A stretch of DNA of 64,000 bases, taken from the NCBI GenBank assembly GCA_021199495.1, contig JAJQHY010000043.1:1-64000 (forward strand). The letters run 5' to 3'. A program made the position numbers and the translations under genes. Source of the DNA: Lachnospiraceae bacterium (lineage in GTDB: Bacteria > Bacillota > Clostridia > Lachnospirales > Lachnospiraceae). Shown here one piece after another: positions 32,055 through 40,999 of this stretch; positions within the stretch are counted from its first letter, which is position 1, and every line of letters begins with the position of its first letter. A model generated the notes under the pieces. It searched no databases and was not told the DNA's origin. It was given only the letters and a program-made list of their open reading frames with translations.

Positions 32055-33239
32055 ATGTTTCAATCTTTTTTAATCAAATACGGGGAGATCGGCGTCAAGG
32101 GCAAGAACCGCTATCGGTTTGAGGATGCGTTGATTCAGCAGATCAAATATGCCCTGAAAAAATGCGAGGGGACGTTTGCGGTCACAAAAAATTCCGGGCG
32201 CATCTATGTGGAGGCACAGACGTCTTTTGATTATGACGAGGTGGTGGAGCGGCTGAAGCGGGTGTTCGGCATCACCGCGATCTGTCCTGTCGTCCACATC
32301 GAGGACAACGGCGTGGAGGATCTGTGCCGGTCCGTGGAGGCATATATGCGCCGGGTTTACGGCGATCAGAAAATGACCTTCAAGGTGCACGCCAGGAGGG
32401 CCAGGAAGGACTATCCCTTAAATTCCCAGGAGCTTGACGCGAAGTTAGGTGAGGTGATTCTGGACGCGTTTCCGAATATGCGGGTGGACGTGCACAATCC
32501 GGAGATTACATTGAATATCGAGATTCGCGAACGGATTTATCTTTACAGTCAGAGTATCCCGGGTGCGATGGGGATGCCGGTTGGCACCGGCGGCAAGGGG
32601 ATGCTGCTTTTATCCGGCGGGATCGATTCGCCGGTGGCGGGCTACATGATTGCGAAGCGCGGTGTGAAAATCGACGCGGTCTATTTCCATGCGCCGCCCT
32701 ACACCAGCGAGCGGGCCCTGGAAAAGGTAGTGGACCTGGCGAAGGATGTTTCCCGCTACGCGGGGCCGGTCTACCTCTATGTGGTGAATTTCACGGATAT
32801 TCAGTTATATATATATGAGAATTGTCCACATGAGGAGCTGACCATTATCATGCGGCGCTACATGATGCGGATTGCGGAAGCCATCGCGAAGGAGACGGAG
32901 TGTCTGGGCCTGATTACCGGCGAGAGCATCGGTCAGGTGGCGAGCCAGACCATGTCATCTCTTCTGTGCACCAATGAGGTCTGCACCCTGCCGGTGTACC
33001 GGCCGTTAATCGCTTATGATAAGGAAGACATTGTAACTCTGGCCAAAAAGATCGGCACCTATGAGACCTCCATCCTGCCGTATGAGGACTGCTGCACGAT
33101 CTTCGTGGCAAAACATCCGGTGACGAAACCGAATCTGGGGATTATCAAAAAGCATGAGCGTCATCTGGAGGAAAAGATCGATGAGCTTGTGCAGACCGCG
33201 CTGGATACGAAGCGTCTGATTATCGCGGCGGAGGAGTAA
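32055..33239 (+). CDS. thiI: tRNA 4-thiouridine synthetase / sulfurtransferase ThiI
   Basis: A 394-aa protein with an N-terminal ferredoxin-like and THUMP domain (to about residue 165), then the adenylating PP-loop domain with SGGIDSPVAGYM (about 189-200). 'EDCCTIFVAKHP' near the end carries the conserved Cys. There is no rhodanese domain, as in other Firmicutes. It adenylates U8 of tRNA and inserts sulfur, and can supply sulfur for thiamin thiazole. The usual cysteine desulfurase partner is not adjacent here. Confidence 0.95.
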   Translation: MFQSFLIKYGEIGVKGKNRYRFEDALIQQIKYALKKCEGTFAVTKNSGRIYVEAQTSFDYDEVVERLKRVFGITAICPVVHIEDNGVEDLCRSVEAYMRRVYGDQKMTFKVHARRARKDYPLNSQELDAKLGEVILDAFPNMRVDVHNPEITLNIEIRERIYLYSQSIPGAMGMPVGTGGKGMLLLSGGIDSPVAGYMIAKRGVKIDAVYFHAPPYTSERALEKVVDLAKDVSRYAGPVYLYVVNFTDIQLYIYENCPHEELTIIMRRYMMRIAEAIAKETECLGLITGESIGQVASQTMSSLLCTNEVCTLPVYRPLIAYDKEDIVTLAKKIGTYETSILPYEDCCTIFVAKHPVTKPNLGIIKKHERHLEEKIDELVQTALDTKRLIIAAEE

Positions 33240-33243
33240 AAAT

Positions 33244-33273
33244 AAAGGCTCCGGGGGTTGCCTCGGGGCCTTT
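33244..33273. terminator. bidirectional terminator between thiI and the HPr-like gene
   Basis: AAAGGCTCCG (33244-33253) pairs with CGGGGCCTTT (33264-33273) with one wobble. The T-run is short on the plus strand, but on the minus strand the stem is followed by TTTATTTTT, so it mainly serves the leftward gene. Confidence 0.65.
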
Positions 33274-33295
33274 CAGTCATGTGTACCTGAACAGT

Positions 33296-33529
33296 TTATT
33301 TTACGATGTAGGGCGCAAGCGCTTCCATCAGCTCGTCAATATCCTCGTCTGCGTGAATGTTCAGAGTAATGCTTCTGGACAGGTCCAGACTGAAGATGCC
33401 CATAATGGATTTTGCGTCAATGACGTATCTTCCGGATATAAGATCGAAGTCGTAATCGTATTTGGTGACGGTGTTGACGAAGGACTTTACCTTGTCGATC
33501 GAGTTTAAAGAAATCTCAACCTGTGTCAT
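33296..33529 (-). CDS. HPr-like protein lacking the phosphorylatable histidine
   Basis: A 77-aa protein with the HPr fold signature around the regulatory serine ('AKSIMGIFSLDL', matching the Ser46 region) and the C-terminal 'DEDIDELMEAL'. The His15 motif of PTS HPr (HARPA) is absent: the corresponding stretch reads NSIDKVK. It therefore cannot carry phosphate from enzyme I, but could be phosphorylated on Ser by HPr kinase, like Crh of Bacillus, and act in carbon catabolite regulation. It is a single gene between thiI and mtaB on the opposite strand. Confidence 0.82.
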   Translation of the reverse strand: MTQVEISLNSIDKVKSFVNTVTKYDYDFDLISGRYVIDAKSIMGIFSLDLSRSITLNIHADEDIDELMEALAPYIVK

Positions 33530-33719
33530 GTTGTGGACAGCCTCCTTTCTGCAAATAATCTGGCGCGTGAAAGAGCCTGTATAACAGGACTTTCAACACG
33601 AATTGAAGCTGTTCGCTTCCTCTCTCATCGTAAGGGAAGAGGCACGAAAAGTCAATGGGATTTTTGTAAAAATTATTTTACTGTGAAAACAACTTGCTAT
33701 ATAAATCAGGAGAAATTGA

Positions 33720-35213
33720 ATGAGAGCTGCACTGCACAACCTTGGCTGCAAGGTCAATGCTTACGAACTGGATATTATACAGCAGAAGCTGGAAGAGAAG
33801 GGCTATGAAATCGTCTCCTTTGATTCGGAGGCGGATATTTATATCGTGAATACCTGCACGGTGACGAATATCGCGGACAGAAAGAGCCGTCAGATGCTGC
33901 ACCAGGCGCGCAAGAGAAACCCGGCCGCGGTGGTGGTGGCCGTGGGCTGCTATGTGCAGACCGGGACGGAGCAGGTGTTACAGGATGCAGGCGTCGATCT
34001 GGTGATCGGAAATCATAAAAAGGGGCAGGCGGCGGAGCTGATTGAGGCGTTCCTGGCAGGCAGGACAGCCGCGGAAAACAGCAAAAATCCGGAGAAAGAC
34101 TCTGACCCGCAGAAAGAAAACCTGGAAGCGCTTGCGGCTGCGAAAACCCTCGGCGGCGACAGCCTGACTGATATCGGCCGTGTCTATGAATATGAGGAAA
34201 TGACGCTGCAAAAAACAGCGGAGCACACCCGCGCGTACATCAAAATCCAGGACGGCTGCAATCAGTTCTGCAGCTATTGCATCATTCCCTATGCCAGGGG
34301 GCGGGTGCGCAGCAGGCACTATGAGGACATCCTTAAGGAGGTCAGAGGACTCGTCGCGGCGGGATATCAGGAGATCGTGCTCACTGGTATCCATATCAGC
34401 TCCTACGGCATTGATTTTGAGGACGATGCGTGGGAGAAAGGCGAGTGTGTGAATCGGCTTAAGTCCGATGAGCGCCACGATTATTCCGGCGCCGGCAAGC
34501 TGATCGATATGCTGGAGCGGCTGGCGAAAGAGAGCGGGATCAGGCGTATTCGTTTAGGCTCTCTGGAGCCCAGAATTATCACGGAGGATACGGCGAAACG
34601 GCTTGCCGCCATTTCGCAGCTCTGTCCGCATTTTCACCTGTCGCTGCAGAGCGGCTGTGACGCGACCCTGCGCCGCATGAACAGGCATTATACTGCCGCA
34701 GAGTATGCGCAGAGTGTGGCTGAGCTGCGGCGCGCGTTTGACCATCCGGCCATCACCACCGATGTGATTGTGGGTTTCCCGCAGGAGACGGAGGAGGAGT
34801 TTGCTGAGACGGTCCGCTTTCTTGAGGACCTTGCCCTCTATGAAATGCATATTTTCAAATATTCCGCGCGGAAAGGCACCGTGGCCGCAGGTATGAAAGG
34901 GCAGTTGACCGAGGCCGTGAAGGGGGAGCGCAGCGATGTGCTGCTCTCCATGACAGCCAGGCATTCCGCTGAATACCGCAGAGCATGGATCGGCCGCAGA
35001 GCGGAGGTTTTATTTGAAGAGGAAAAGGAAGTGGACGGCCGCAGTTACTGGGTCGGCCACACAGGAGAGTATGTGAAGGCAGCGCTTATGAGCGGGGAAA
35101 ATCTGGAAAACAGGCTCCTGACATGCGAGATTACAGGGATGCTGACAGATGAAATCGTGGAGTGCCGGTGTGCGGAGGGCGCAGACACAGAAAACGGGAC
35201 AATATCTGCCTGA
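33720..35213 (+). CDS. mtaB: tRNA t6A37 methylthiotransferase MtaB
   Basis: A 497-aa radical-SAM enzyme. The N-terminal UPF0004 domain has conserved Cys ('NLGCKVNAYE', 'VNTCTVTNIADRKSRQ', 'AVGCYVQTG') for the auxiliary cluster. The radical-SAM motif is 'DGCNQFCSYCIIPYARGRVRSR' (CxxxCxxC; partly quoted). The MtaB type is indicated by 'GCKVNAYE', where MiaB has CQMN. It adds a methylthio group to t6A37 in ANN-decoding tRNAs. Two charged insertions (about 115-150 and 225-250) make it 50-60 residues longer than usual. Confidence 0.92.
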   Translation: MRAALHNLGCKVNAYELDIIQQKLEEKGYEIVSFDSEADIYIVNTCTVTNIADRKSRQMLHQARKRNPAAVVVAVGCYVQTGTEQVLQDAGVDLVIGNHKKGQAAELIEAFLAGRTAAENSKNPEKDSDPQKENLEALAAAKTLGGDSLTDIGRVYEYEEMTLQKTAEHTRAYIKIQDGCNQFCSYCIIPYARGRVRSRHYEDILKEVRGLVAAGYQEIVLTGIHISSYGIDFEDDAWEKGECVNRLKSDERHDYSGAGKLIDMLERLAKESGIRRIRLGSLEPRIITEDTAKRLAAISQLCPHFHLSLQSGCDATLRRMNRHYTAAEYAQSVAELRRAFDHPAITTDVIVGFPQETEEEFAETVRFLEDLALYEMHIFKYSARKGTVAAGMKGQLTEAVKGERSDVLLSMTARHSAEYRRAWIGRRAEVLFEEEKEVDGRSYWVGHTGEYVKAALMSGENLENRLLTCEITGMLTDEIVECRCAEGADTENGTISA

Positions 35214-35246
35214 AATGATGAAAACGGAAATAAGGAGAACACTATT

Positions 35247-36044
35247 ATGAAACAGCAGGAAAAACCGTTGGAAACCATCATCCGCGACGGCGGTATGATG
35301 AACATTTTCCGCTCCATCGGCTGCATCGGCGACAGCCTGACAAGCGGAGAATTTGAGTGCGTCGGACTTAACGGAGAGAAGGTCTGGTGGGACTGCTATG
35401 AATATTCCTGGCCCAAGCAGATTGAGCGCATTACCGGCATTCAGATGACCTGCTTTTCTAAGGGCGGACGGACAGCGTATCAGATTTATAAAGAGGCGGA
35501 TGAAAAGAACAGCCCTACAGAAGACATCAACCACCTGTTTGACAGGGATAATTTAAAGCAGGGATATATCATCGCGCTCGGGGTGAACGATGTTGGCTGG
35601 TCTCAAACGCTGGAAACGGTCTATGACGGGCGGATTGGCAGCCCTGAGACCGATATTGATCTTCAGAACTATGAAAACAATGCGCACACCTTTGTGGGGT
35701 GGTATGCGAAAATCATTCAGCGCCTGCAGTCTCTGCAGCCTGAGGCAAAGTTTTTCCTCCTGACCATGCCGTCCGATTTCGGCAGTGAGGAATTCTGCGC
35801 TCTTATAGAGGGGATTGCGGCGAAGCTGAAAAACTGCTATGTAATGGACCTGTTTCACTACGCGCCGCCCTATGATCAGGCGTTTCAGGAAAAATATTAT
35901 GACGGCGGGCACATGAACGCCATGGGGTATCTGCTGTCCGCGCACTATATTATGACTTACATGGACTGGATTATCCGGCACAATATTATGGATTTCAGAT
36001 CTGTCCAGTATATCGGAACGAACTTACGGCCGACGAATTCGTAA
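35247..36044 (+). CDS. SGNH/GDSL hydrolase
   Basis: A 265-aa protein with block I 'IGDSLTSGE' (Ser nucleophile at about residue 33), block III 'LGVNDVG' (Asn) and block V 'DGGHMNAMG' (His/Asp region with an extended spacing). It has no signal peptide and likely acts in the cytoplasm as an esterase or deacetylase on small carbohydrate or lipid esters. It follows mtaB by 33 bp and may be co-transcribed. The start has only a modest AAGGAGAAC ribosome binding site. Confidence 0.8.
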   Translation: MKQQEKPLETIIRDGGMMNIFRSIGCIGDSLTSGEFECVGLNGEKVWWDCYEYSWPKQIERITGIQMTCFSKGGRTAYQIYKEADEKNSPTEDINHLFDRDNLKQGYIIALGVNDVGWSQTLETVYDGRIGSPETDIDLQNYENNAHTFVGWYAKIIQRLQSLQPEAKFFLLTMPSDFGSEEFCALIEGIAAKLKNCYVMDLFHYAPPYDQAFQEKYYDGGHMNAMGYLLSAHYIMTYMDWIIRHNIMDFRSVQYIGTNLRPTNS

Positions 36045-36096
36045 TGGCGTCGAATCGTGCATATCGTGAGCGTCGTGAGGCGTCGAAATGAAGTGC

Positions 36097-36125
36097 TTGA
36101 AATTTTTATATAAATGGTTTATGAT
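36097..36125 (+). promoter_or_regulatory. promoter of the ireB-ruvX operon
   Basis: TTGAAA (36097-36102), 17-bp spacer, TATGAT (36120-36125), about 130 bp before ireB. Confidence 0.6.
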
Positions 36126-36254
36126 TAACCTGTATTTTTGTTTCGGACAAACCGGTCGGCTCGGCGGGAGGGCAGCAGGATACCGGCAATGAATGCGGGA
36201 ACGGCTGCTTTTGGCATAATGCGACGCTTTTGAAAGCGGGCATGAGGATTTACG

Positions 36255-36524
36255 ATGGAAGATTTTGGAAGTACCAGATTTATACAGATTGATTCAGAGC
36301 AGGTCACGGGCGCGCAGATGGTATTGACCACTGTGTATGATGCTCTTTTGCAGAAGGGCTACAATCCGGTGAATCAGATCGTCGGCTATATCATGAGCGG
36401 CGACCCGACTTTCATCACCTCCTACAACGGCGCGCGCAGCCTGATTATGAAGGTGGAGCGGGACGAACTGGTGGAGGAGCTTTTACGGGCGTATATCGCC
36501 AATAAACATTGGGATCAGGTTTAG
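36255..36524 (+). CDS. ireB: IreB family regulatory phosphoprotein
   Basis: An 89-aa protein matching IreB/UPF0297 (B. subtilis YrzL): '[11 protein letters not shown]', '[25 protein letters not shown]' (partly quoted as [17 protein letters not shown]) and 'YNGARSLI'. In Enterococcus it is phosphorylated by the PASTA kinase IreK and controls cephalosporin tolerance. It abuts ruvX, as in most Firmicutes. GAGGAT lies before the ATG. Confidence 0.95.
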   Translation: MEDFGSTRFIQIDSEQVTGAQMVLTTVYDALLQKGYNPVNQIVGYIMSGDPTFITSYNGARSLIMKVERDELVEELLRAYIANKHWDQV

Positions 36525-36968
36525 ATGAGAATCATGGGACTGGACCTGGGCAGCAAGACGGTGGGAGTTGCCATCAGCGACCCGCTTCTGATTACCGCCC
36601 AGGGATTGGAAATCATCCGCCGCAAGGATGAAAATAAACTGCGTCAGACGCTTGCACGCATTGAGGAGCTGATCGTACAGTATGACGTGGGAGAAATTGT
36701 GCTTGGTTTTCCGAAGCACATGAATAACGATATTGGAGACAGGGCGCAGTTTTCACTGGATTTTCAGGAAAAGCTGGAGCGGCGCACCGGGCTTCACGTA
36801 GCGCTCTGGGATGAGAGACTGACCACGGTCAGCGCGGATAAAATCATGATGGAAGCGGGTGTTAAGCGCGAGAACCGCAAGGAATACGTGGACCAGATCG
36901 CCGCGTCGATTATTTTGCAGGAGTATCTGGATCACCGCAGGCTGACGGAAAAACAGGACGCGCTGTAA
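36525..36968 (+). CDS. ruvX: Holliday junction resolvase-like protein RuvX (YqgF)
   Basis: A 147-aa RNase H-fold protein with '[17 protein letters not shown]' at the start, '[11 protein letters not shown]' in the middle and '[15 protein letters not shown]' (third acidic residue) as in YqgF. It is linked to pre-16S rRNA processing and branched-DNA resolution. It starts directly after the ireB stop and is followed by the DUF1292 gene after one base. Confidence 0.95.
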   Translation: MRIMGLDLGSKTVGVAISDPLLITAQGLEIIRRKDENKLRQTLARIEELIVQYDVGEIVLGFPKHMNNDIGDRAQFSLDFQEKLERRTGLHVALWDERLTTVSADKIMMEAGVKRENRKEYVDQIAASIILQEYLDHRRLTEKQDAL

Positions 36969-36969
36969 A

Positions 36970-37251
36970 GTGATTTTTGAGGAGAATACCGTTTTGGAGA
37001 AAATTATTCTGACTCCCCAGGGGGAGGAGCCCATCGAATTATATGTACTGGAGCAGACGAGACTCGGCGGTGTGAATTATCTGCTGACCACCGATGAGGA
37101 GAGCGGCGACGGGGAAGCCTATATTTTAAAGGAGACCAGCCGGACAGAGGATGAGATTTCCTATGAGTTTGTGGAGGATGATGCGGAGCTTACCGCGGTG
37201 GGTGCGGTATTCCAGAGCCTGTTAGAGGACGAGGATATCAGCCTCGTCTGA
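36970..37251 (+). CDS. DUF1292 family protein (YrzB-like)
   Basis: A 93-aa acidic protein starting at GTG 36970. 'EEPIELYVLEQTRLGGVNYLL', in part 'YVLEQTRLGGVNYLL', then a Glu/Asp-rich stretch, matches DUF1292, which follows ruvX in most Firmicutes. Function is unknown. It ends the ireB-ruvX operon; the following 360 bp hold hairpins but no gene. Confidence 0.9.
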   Translation: MIFEENTVLEKIILTPQGEEPIELYVLEQTRLGGVNYLLTTDEESGDGEAYILKETSRTEDEISYEFVEDDAELTAVGAVFQSLLEDEDISLV

Positions 37252-37614
37252 GCTTCCTGCTTTCAGAAGCAGATGTACGTCTGACAGGAGAAAACACATA
37301 AAAGAGAAACCAAAGACCGGAACGTTTTTTATATAAAAAGCGCTTCCGGGGTTAAAAGATAACACAATAACCGCAATGGAAGTGGTTATGATTCAAAGCA
37401 GGCGATGTCAGGAGAAGACTGTCTGGCTTGTATCGGCTGAAAAACGGCTTTGTCCGCTGTCAGAACGGGAAATTTGGAACAGTGGAACTGGCCGGGACCG
37501 GATGAAGAGACTTAAGGATACCGTGAAGCAGACAGAAAGATCTTACATTTGCCTTTAAAACGCGCTGTGAAAAGAGGAGAAAGCGGCGCGGCCCAAAAAG
37601 AAAAGGAGAATCGA
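37252..37614. other. intergenic region before RNase J
   Basis: No gene is apparent. A stem-loop CCGGAA-CG / CG-TTCCGG with an A/T-rich inner stem lies at 37317-37349 (no T-run after it), and a second inverted repeat ATAACCGC / GTGGTTAT at 37367-37389. These may end the upstream operon or shape the rnjA leader. AAAGGAG (37601-37607) is the ribosome binding site for rnjA. Confidence 0.4.
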
Positions 37615-39291
37615 GTGAAGAATGAATTGAATACGGACAGTCACTCCAGGCTGAAAATTATACCTCTCGGAGGTCTGGAGCAGATCGGTATGAACATTAC
37701 TGCCTTTGAGTACGAGGACAGTATTGTTGTGGTGGACTGCGGGCTGGCTTTCCCGGCGGACGATATGCTGGGAATCGACCTGGTCATCCCGGATGTCACC
37801 TACCTGAAGGATAACTTTGAAAAGGTCAAAGGCTTTGTGATTACGCACGGCCATGAAGACCATATCGGTGCGCTGCCTTACATTTTAAAGGACATGAATG
37901 TGCCGGTTTACGCCACCCGTCTGACGATGGGTATCATTGAAAATAAGCTGACAGAGCATGATCTGATGGACACGACCAGGAGGGTTGTTGTCAAATTCGG
38001 GCAGACCATTACACTCGGCAAATTCCGGGTGGAATTTATCAAGACCAATCACAGTATTGTAGACGCCGCGGCTCTGGCTATTTATTCCCCGGCCGGCATT
38101 GTGGTGCACACAGGCGATTTCAAAGTGGATTACACCCCCGTATACGGGGACGCCATTGATCTGGCCCGTTTTGCGGAGCTGGGCAAAAAGGGAGTGCTGG
38201 CGCTTCTGCCGGACTCCACCAATGCCGAGAGACCGGGCTATACGCCCTCAGAGAGGACTTTAAGCCGGACCTTTGAGGATCTTTTCGAGGAATACAAGGA
38301 TACCCGCATTCTGGTGGCGACCTTCGCCTCCAATGTGGACCGTGTGCAGCAGATCATCAACACGGCCGGCAAATTCGGACGCAAGGTTGTGGTGGAGGGC
38401 CGCAGTATGGTGAATATCATCGAGACTGCCTCCAGGCTGGATTGCCTGCATATCCCGGACAATACACTGATCGATGAGGACATGCTGAAGTCCTATCCGG
38501 AGGAGCAGACGGTAATTATCACTACCGGCTCCCAGGGTGAGAGCATGGCTGCTTTATCCCGCATGGCCAGCGGCATGCACAAAAAGATCTCCATCCATCC
38601 GGGGGATACCGTAATTTTTTCCTCCAACCCCATCCCCGGCAACGAGAAGGCCGTCACCAAGGTGGTCAACGAGCTGCTGCAGAAGGGGGCGCAGGTGATT
38701 ACGCAGGACGCACATGTGTCCGGTCATGCCTGCCAGGAGGACCTGAAGCTGATTTATACGCTGGTGAAGCCGAAGTATGTGATTCCTGCCCACGGTGAAT
38801 ATAAACACCTGGTGGCGCAGAAAAAGATTGCTTTAAATCTGGGCATTCCGAAGGAAAATATTTTCATTCTGCAGTCCGGCGATGTGATCGAGATGGATGA
38901 GAACAGCGCCCGGATCACCGGTAAAGTACCCGCCGGCGGCATCCTGGTGGATGGCCTGGGCGTGGGCGATGTGGGCAACGTGGTTCTGCGTGACAGACAG
39001 CGTCTGGCGGAGGACGGTATCCTGATTGTGGTACTTTCCTTAGACAGCGATAATCTGCAGGTGGTATCCGGTCCGGATATCGTTTCCAGAGGCTTTGTCT
39101 ATGTCAGAGAGTCCGAGTCCCTGATTGATGAGGCGACGGAGATTGTAGAAGTGGCCGTAGACAAGTGCCTGGAGAAGGGCATCACGGATTGGGGCAAGCT
39201 CAAAGGCAGCATCCGTGACGATTTAAGCGACTTTATCTGGGAGAGAACCAACCGCAAACCAATGATCCTGCCTATTATTATGGAGGTGTGA
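37615..39291 (+). CDS. rnjA: ribonuclease J
   Basis: A 558-aa protein; GTG 37615 with AAAGGAG 8 bp upstream is preferred over an in-frame upstream start, giving the usual 555-residue length. The metallo-beta-lactamase motif HGHEDH in 'FVITHGHEDHIGA' and the beta-CASP and C-terminal domains are complete. RNase J degrades and matures RNA as a 5'-3' exo- and endonuclease in the cytoplasm, with YlbF/YmcA-type factors known as partners of RNA decay. A ylbF-family gene follows. Confidence 0.95.
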   Translation: MKNELNTDSHSRLKIIPLGGLEQIGMNITAFEYEDSIVVVDCGLAFPADDMLGIDLVIPDVTYLKDNFEKVKGFVITHGHEDHIGALPYILKDMNVPVYATRLTMGIIENKLTEHDLMDTTRRVVVKFGQTITLGKFRVEFIKTNHSIVDAAALAIYSPAGIVVHTGDFKVDYTPVYGDAIDLARFAELGKKGVLALLPDSTNAERPGYTPSERTLSRTFEDLFEEYKDTRILVATFASNVDRVQQIINTAGKFGRKVVVEGRSMVNIIETASRLDCLHIPDNTLIDEDMLKSYPEEQTVIITTGSQGESMAALSRMASGMHKKISIHPGDTVIFSSNPIPGNEKAVTKVVNELLQKGAQVITQDAHVSGHACQEDLKLIYTLVKPKYVIPAHGEYKHLVAQKKIALNLGIPKENIFILQSGDVIEMDENSARITGKVPAGGILVDGLGVGDVGNVVLRDRQRLAEDGILIVVLSLDSDNLQVVSGPDIVSRGFVYVRESESLIDEATEIVEVAVDKCLEKGITDWGKLKGSIRDDLSDFIWERTNRKPMILPIIMEV

Positions 39292-39403
39292 CACCCGGCA
39301 GGGCGTCCCTTCAGGGAAATCAAGGGGACAAAAGCTATAAAAGGAGATGCTGGCATCGACTTTTATGGCTTTGGGACCCGCACACCGACACACAGAGGAT
39401 ACC

Positions 39404-39733
39404 ATGGAACCTGAAATCATGAAGGAAACCGACGTCCTGATCCACAGGATCGTTTCGTCGGAGGTTTATAAAGAATACAGACAGAGTCTTGAAAAGGTAG
39501 AGCAGTACCCGGAGTTAAAGGAACGTCTGGACAGCTTCCGCACCCGCAATTATGAGGTGCAGACCAGTATGCCGGAGGGCGCTTCCTTTGAGGAGCTGGA
39601 CGATCTGGATCGGGAGAAGCGCGAGCTGACGCAGAACCCGCTGCTCAAGGAGTTTCTGGCCGCGGAGCTGGCGCTTTGCCGTATGATGCAGGAGGTCATG
39701 AACAAACTGGTGGAAAGCCTGGAGTTTGAATAA
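39404..39733 (+). CDS. YlbF family regulator
   Basis: A 109-aa helical protein starting at ATG 39404 (AGAGGAT upstream); a frame extension to 39347 is not favoured. 'VLIHRIVSSEVYKEYRQSLEKVEQYPEL' type helix (quoted: SEVYKEYRQSLEKVEQYPEL) is the YlbF/YmcA domain. In Bacillus YlbF, YmcA and YaaT form a complex that guides RNase Y and competence or sporulation phosphorelay. It follows rnjA by 112 bp, in keeping with an RNA-decay link. Confidence 0.85.
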   Translation: MEPEIMKETDVLIHRIVSSEVYKEYRQSLEKVEQYPELKERLDSFRTRNYEVQTSMPEGASFEELDDLDREKRELTQNPLLKEFLAAELALCRMMQEVMNKLVESLEFE

Positions 39734-39837
39734 CTAACGTTACGATTCGCAGACGGCTTGGAGAATATAACCAGACCTGTCAAGCACAGTTTGCTTGTAA
39801 AGGGTCAGCCACGAAAGCCAGACATGGGAGAAACCAT

Positions 39838-40215
39838 ATGGGAGATGTAAAAGAAATCATTTTATCGGTTCTGCGCACGGCGGTAAAGATTATGCTGACG
39901 GTGCTGGTGGTGGTGGTCATCTACCGTGGCACACAGTTTGGCTATGAGATCGGCTACCGTGTTTTCTCGGAAGAGCCGGTCAGTCAGGGTGAGGGAAGGG
40001 ACATTACCGTGACCATCACAGAGGGGATGAGCAGCAGCGAAATCGCGGACCTTCTGGAGGAGGAGGGCGTGATTCGTTCTGCGCTGGTTTTTAAGCTCCA
40101 GAATCGTCTTTCCAGCTATAAAACGACCATGAAGGCCGGAACCTACACACTGAGCACTTCCATGACGAATGACGAGATCATGGAGGCGCTCTCTTCGGGC
40201 GCGGATGAGGAATAG
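39838..40215 (+). CDS. short MltG-like membrane protein without the catalytic domain
   Basis: A 125-aa protein with one membrane span (about 17-35) and a LysM-like segment 'ITVTITEGMSSSEIADLLEEEGVI' (in part: TEGMSSSEIADLLEEEGVI) as in the N-terminus of the MltG lytic transglycosylase. The catalytic YceG domain is absent; the gene ends naturally 4 bp before the next one. It occupies the position of mltG in the conserved ruvX-mltG-O-methyltransferase-U32 block, so it is a shortened mltG relative that may bind glycan or regulate rather than cut. Confidence 0.78.
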   Translation: MGDVKEIILSVLRTAVKIMLTVLVVVVIYRGTQFGYEIGYRVFSEEPVSQGEGRDITVTITEGMSSSEIADLLEEEGVIRSALVFKLQNRLSSYKTTMKAGTYTLSTSMTNDEIMEALSSGADEE

Positions 40216-40218
40216 AAT

Positions 40219-40911
40219 ATGATTCTTGACGAGAGGATAGTTGCCTTTATTCAGTCCATGGATAAAGGCAACAGCTTTTTTCTGACAAATTTGGAACAGG
40301 AGGCCTTGGCGGAGCGTATCCCTATCATCCGGCCGGATACGCAGAGTCTGCTTCGGTTTCTGTTAACGCTGGCAAAACCTGCCGCCATCCTGGAAGTCGG
40401 GACGGCCATTGGCTTTTCCGCGATTCTGATGGCGGAAAATACTGCGGCGGCCTGCCGGATTACAACGATTGAGAATTATGAGAAACGCATTCCGAAAGCG
40501 CGGGAAAATTTCAAAGCCTCCGGTTATGAAGAAAAAATCACGCTTCTTTCCGGCGATGCAGCGGATATCCTGCCGGGGCTTACAGGTCCTTATGATCTGA
40601 TTTTCATGGATGCGGCCAAGGGGCAGTATATTCATTTCCTGCCTGAGGTGAAGCGGCTTCTGTCCCCGGGCGGCCTGCTGATTTCGGACAATGTGATGCA
40701 GGACGGGGAAATATTGGAATCCCGCTTTGCCGTGGAACGGCGCAACCGCACCATCCACAGCCGGATGCGGGAATATTTATTTGCCCTGACGCATGATGAA
40801 ACGATGGAAACTGTGATTTTACCGGTTGGGGACGGCGTGACGCTGAGCGTCGTTAAAAGCGGTGAGGAGAAATTCGACGCAGAAGAAAAAGACAGCAAAA
40901 AACAATTATAA
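40219..40911 (+). CDS. class I SAM-dependent O-methyltransferase (YrrM-like)
   Basis: A 230-aa protein with the AdoMet motif 'LEVGTAIGFSAILMAE' (about 57-72), 'DLIFMDAAKGQYIHFLPE' and 'GGLLISDNVMQDGEI', diagnostic for the catechol-O-methyltransferase-like YrrM family. It may methylate a tRNA nucleotide (the homologous TrmR acts on 5-hydroxyuridine 34), which fits the adjacent U32 protein of the ho5U pathway. It begins 3 bp after the mltG-like gene. Confidence 0.88.
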   Translation: MILDERIVAFIQSMDKGNSFFLTNLEQEALAERIPIIRPDTQSLLRFLLTLAKPAAILEVGTAIGFSAILMAENTAAACRITTIENYEKRIPKARENFKASGYEEKITLLSGDAADILPGLTGPYDLIFMDAAKGQYIHFLPEVKRLLSPGGLLISDNVMQDGEILESRFAVERRNRTIHSRMREYLFALTHDETMETVILPVGDGVTLSVVKSGEEKFDAEEKDSKKQL

Positions 40912-40999
40912 AAAAGGGCAGCAGGGTTTCACGAACGGAAAGGTAAGACGGGCTGCGTGCGAAACCCTGCATCAGCAAACTGGCCGGTGGAGGAAAAGA

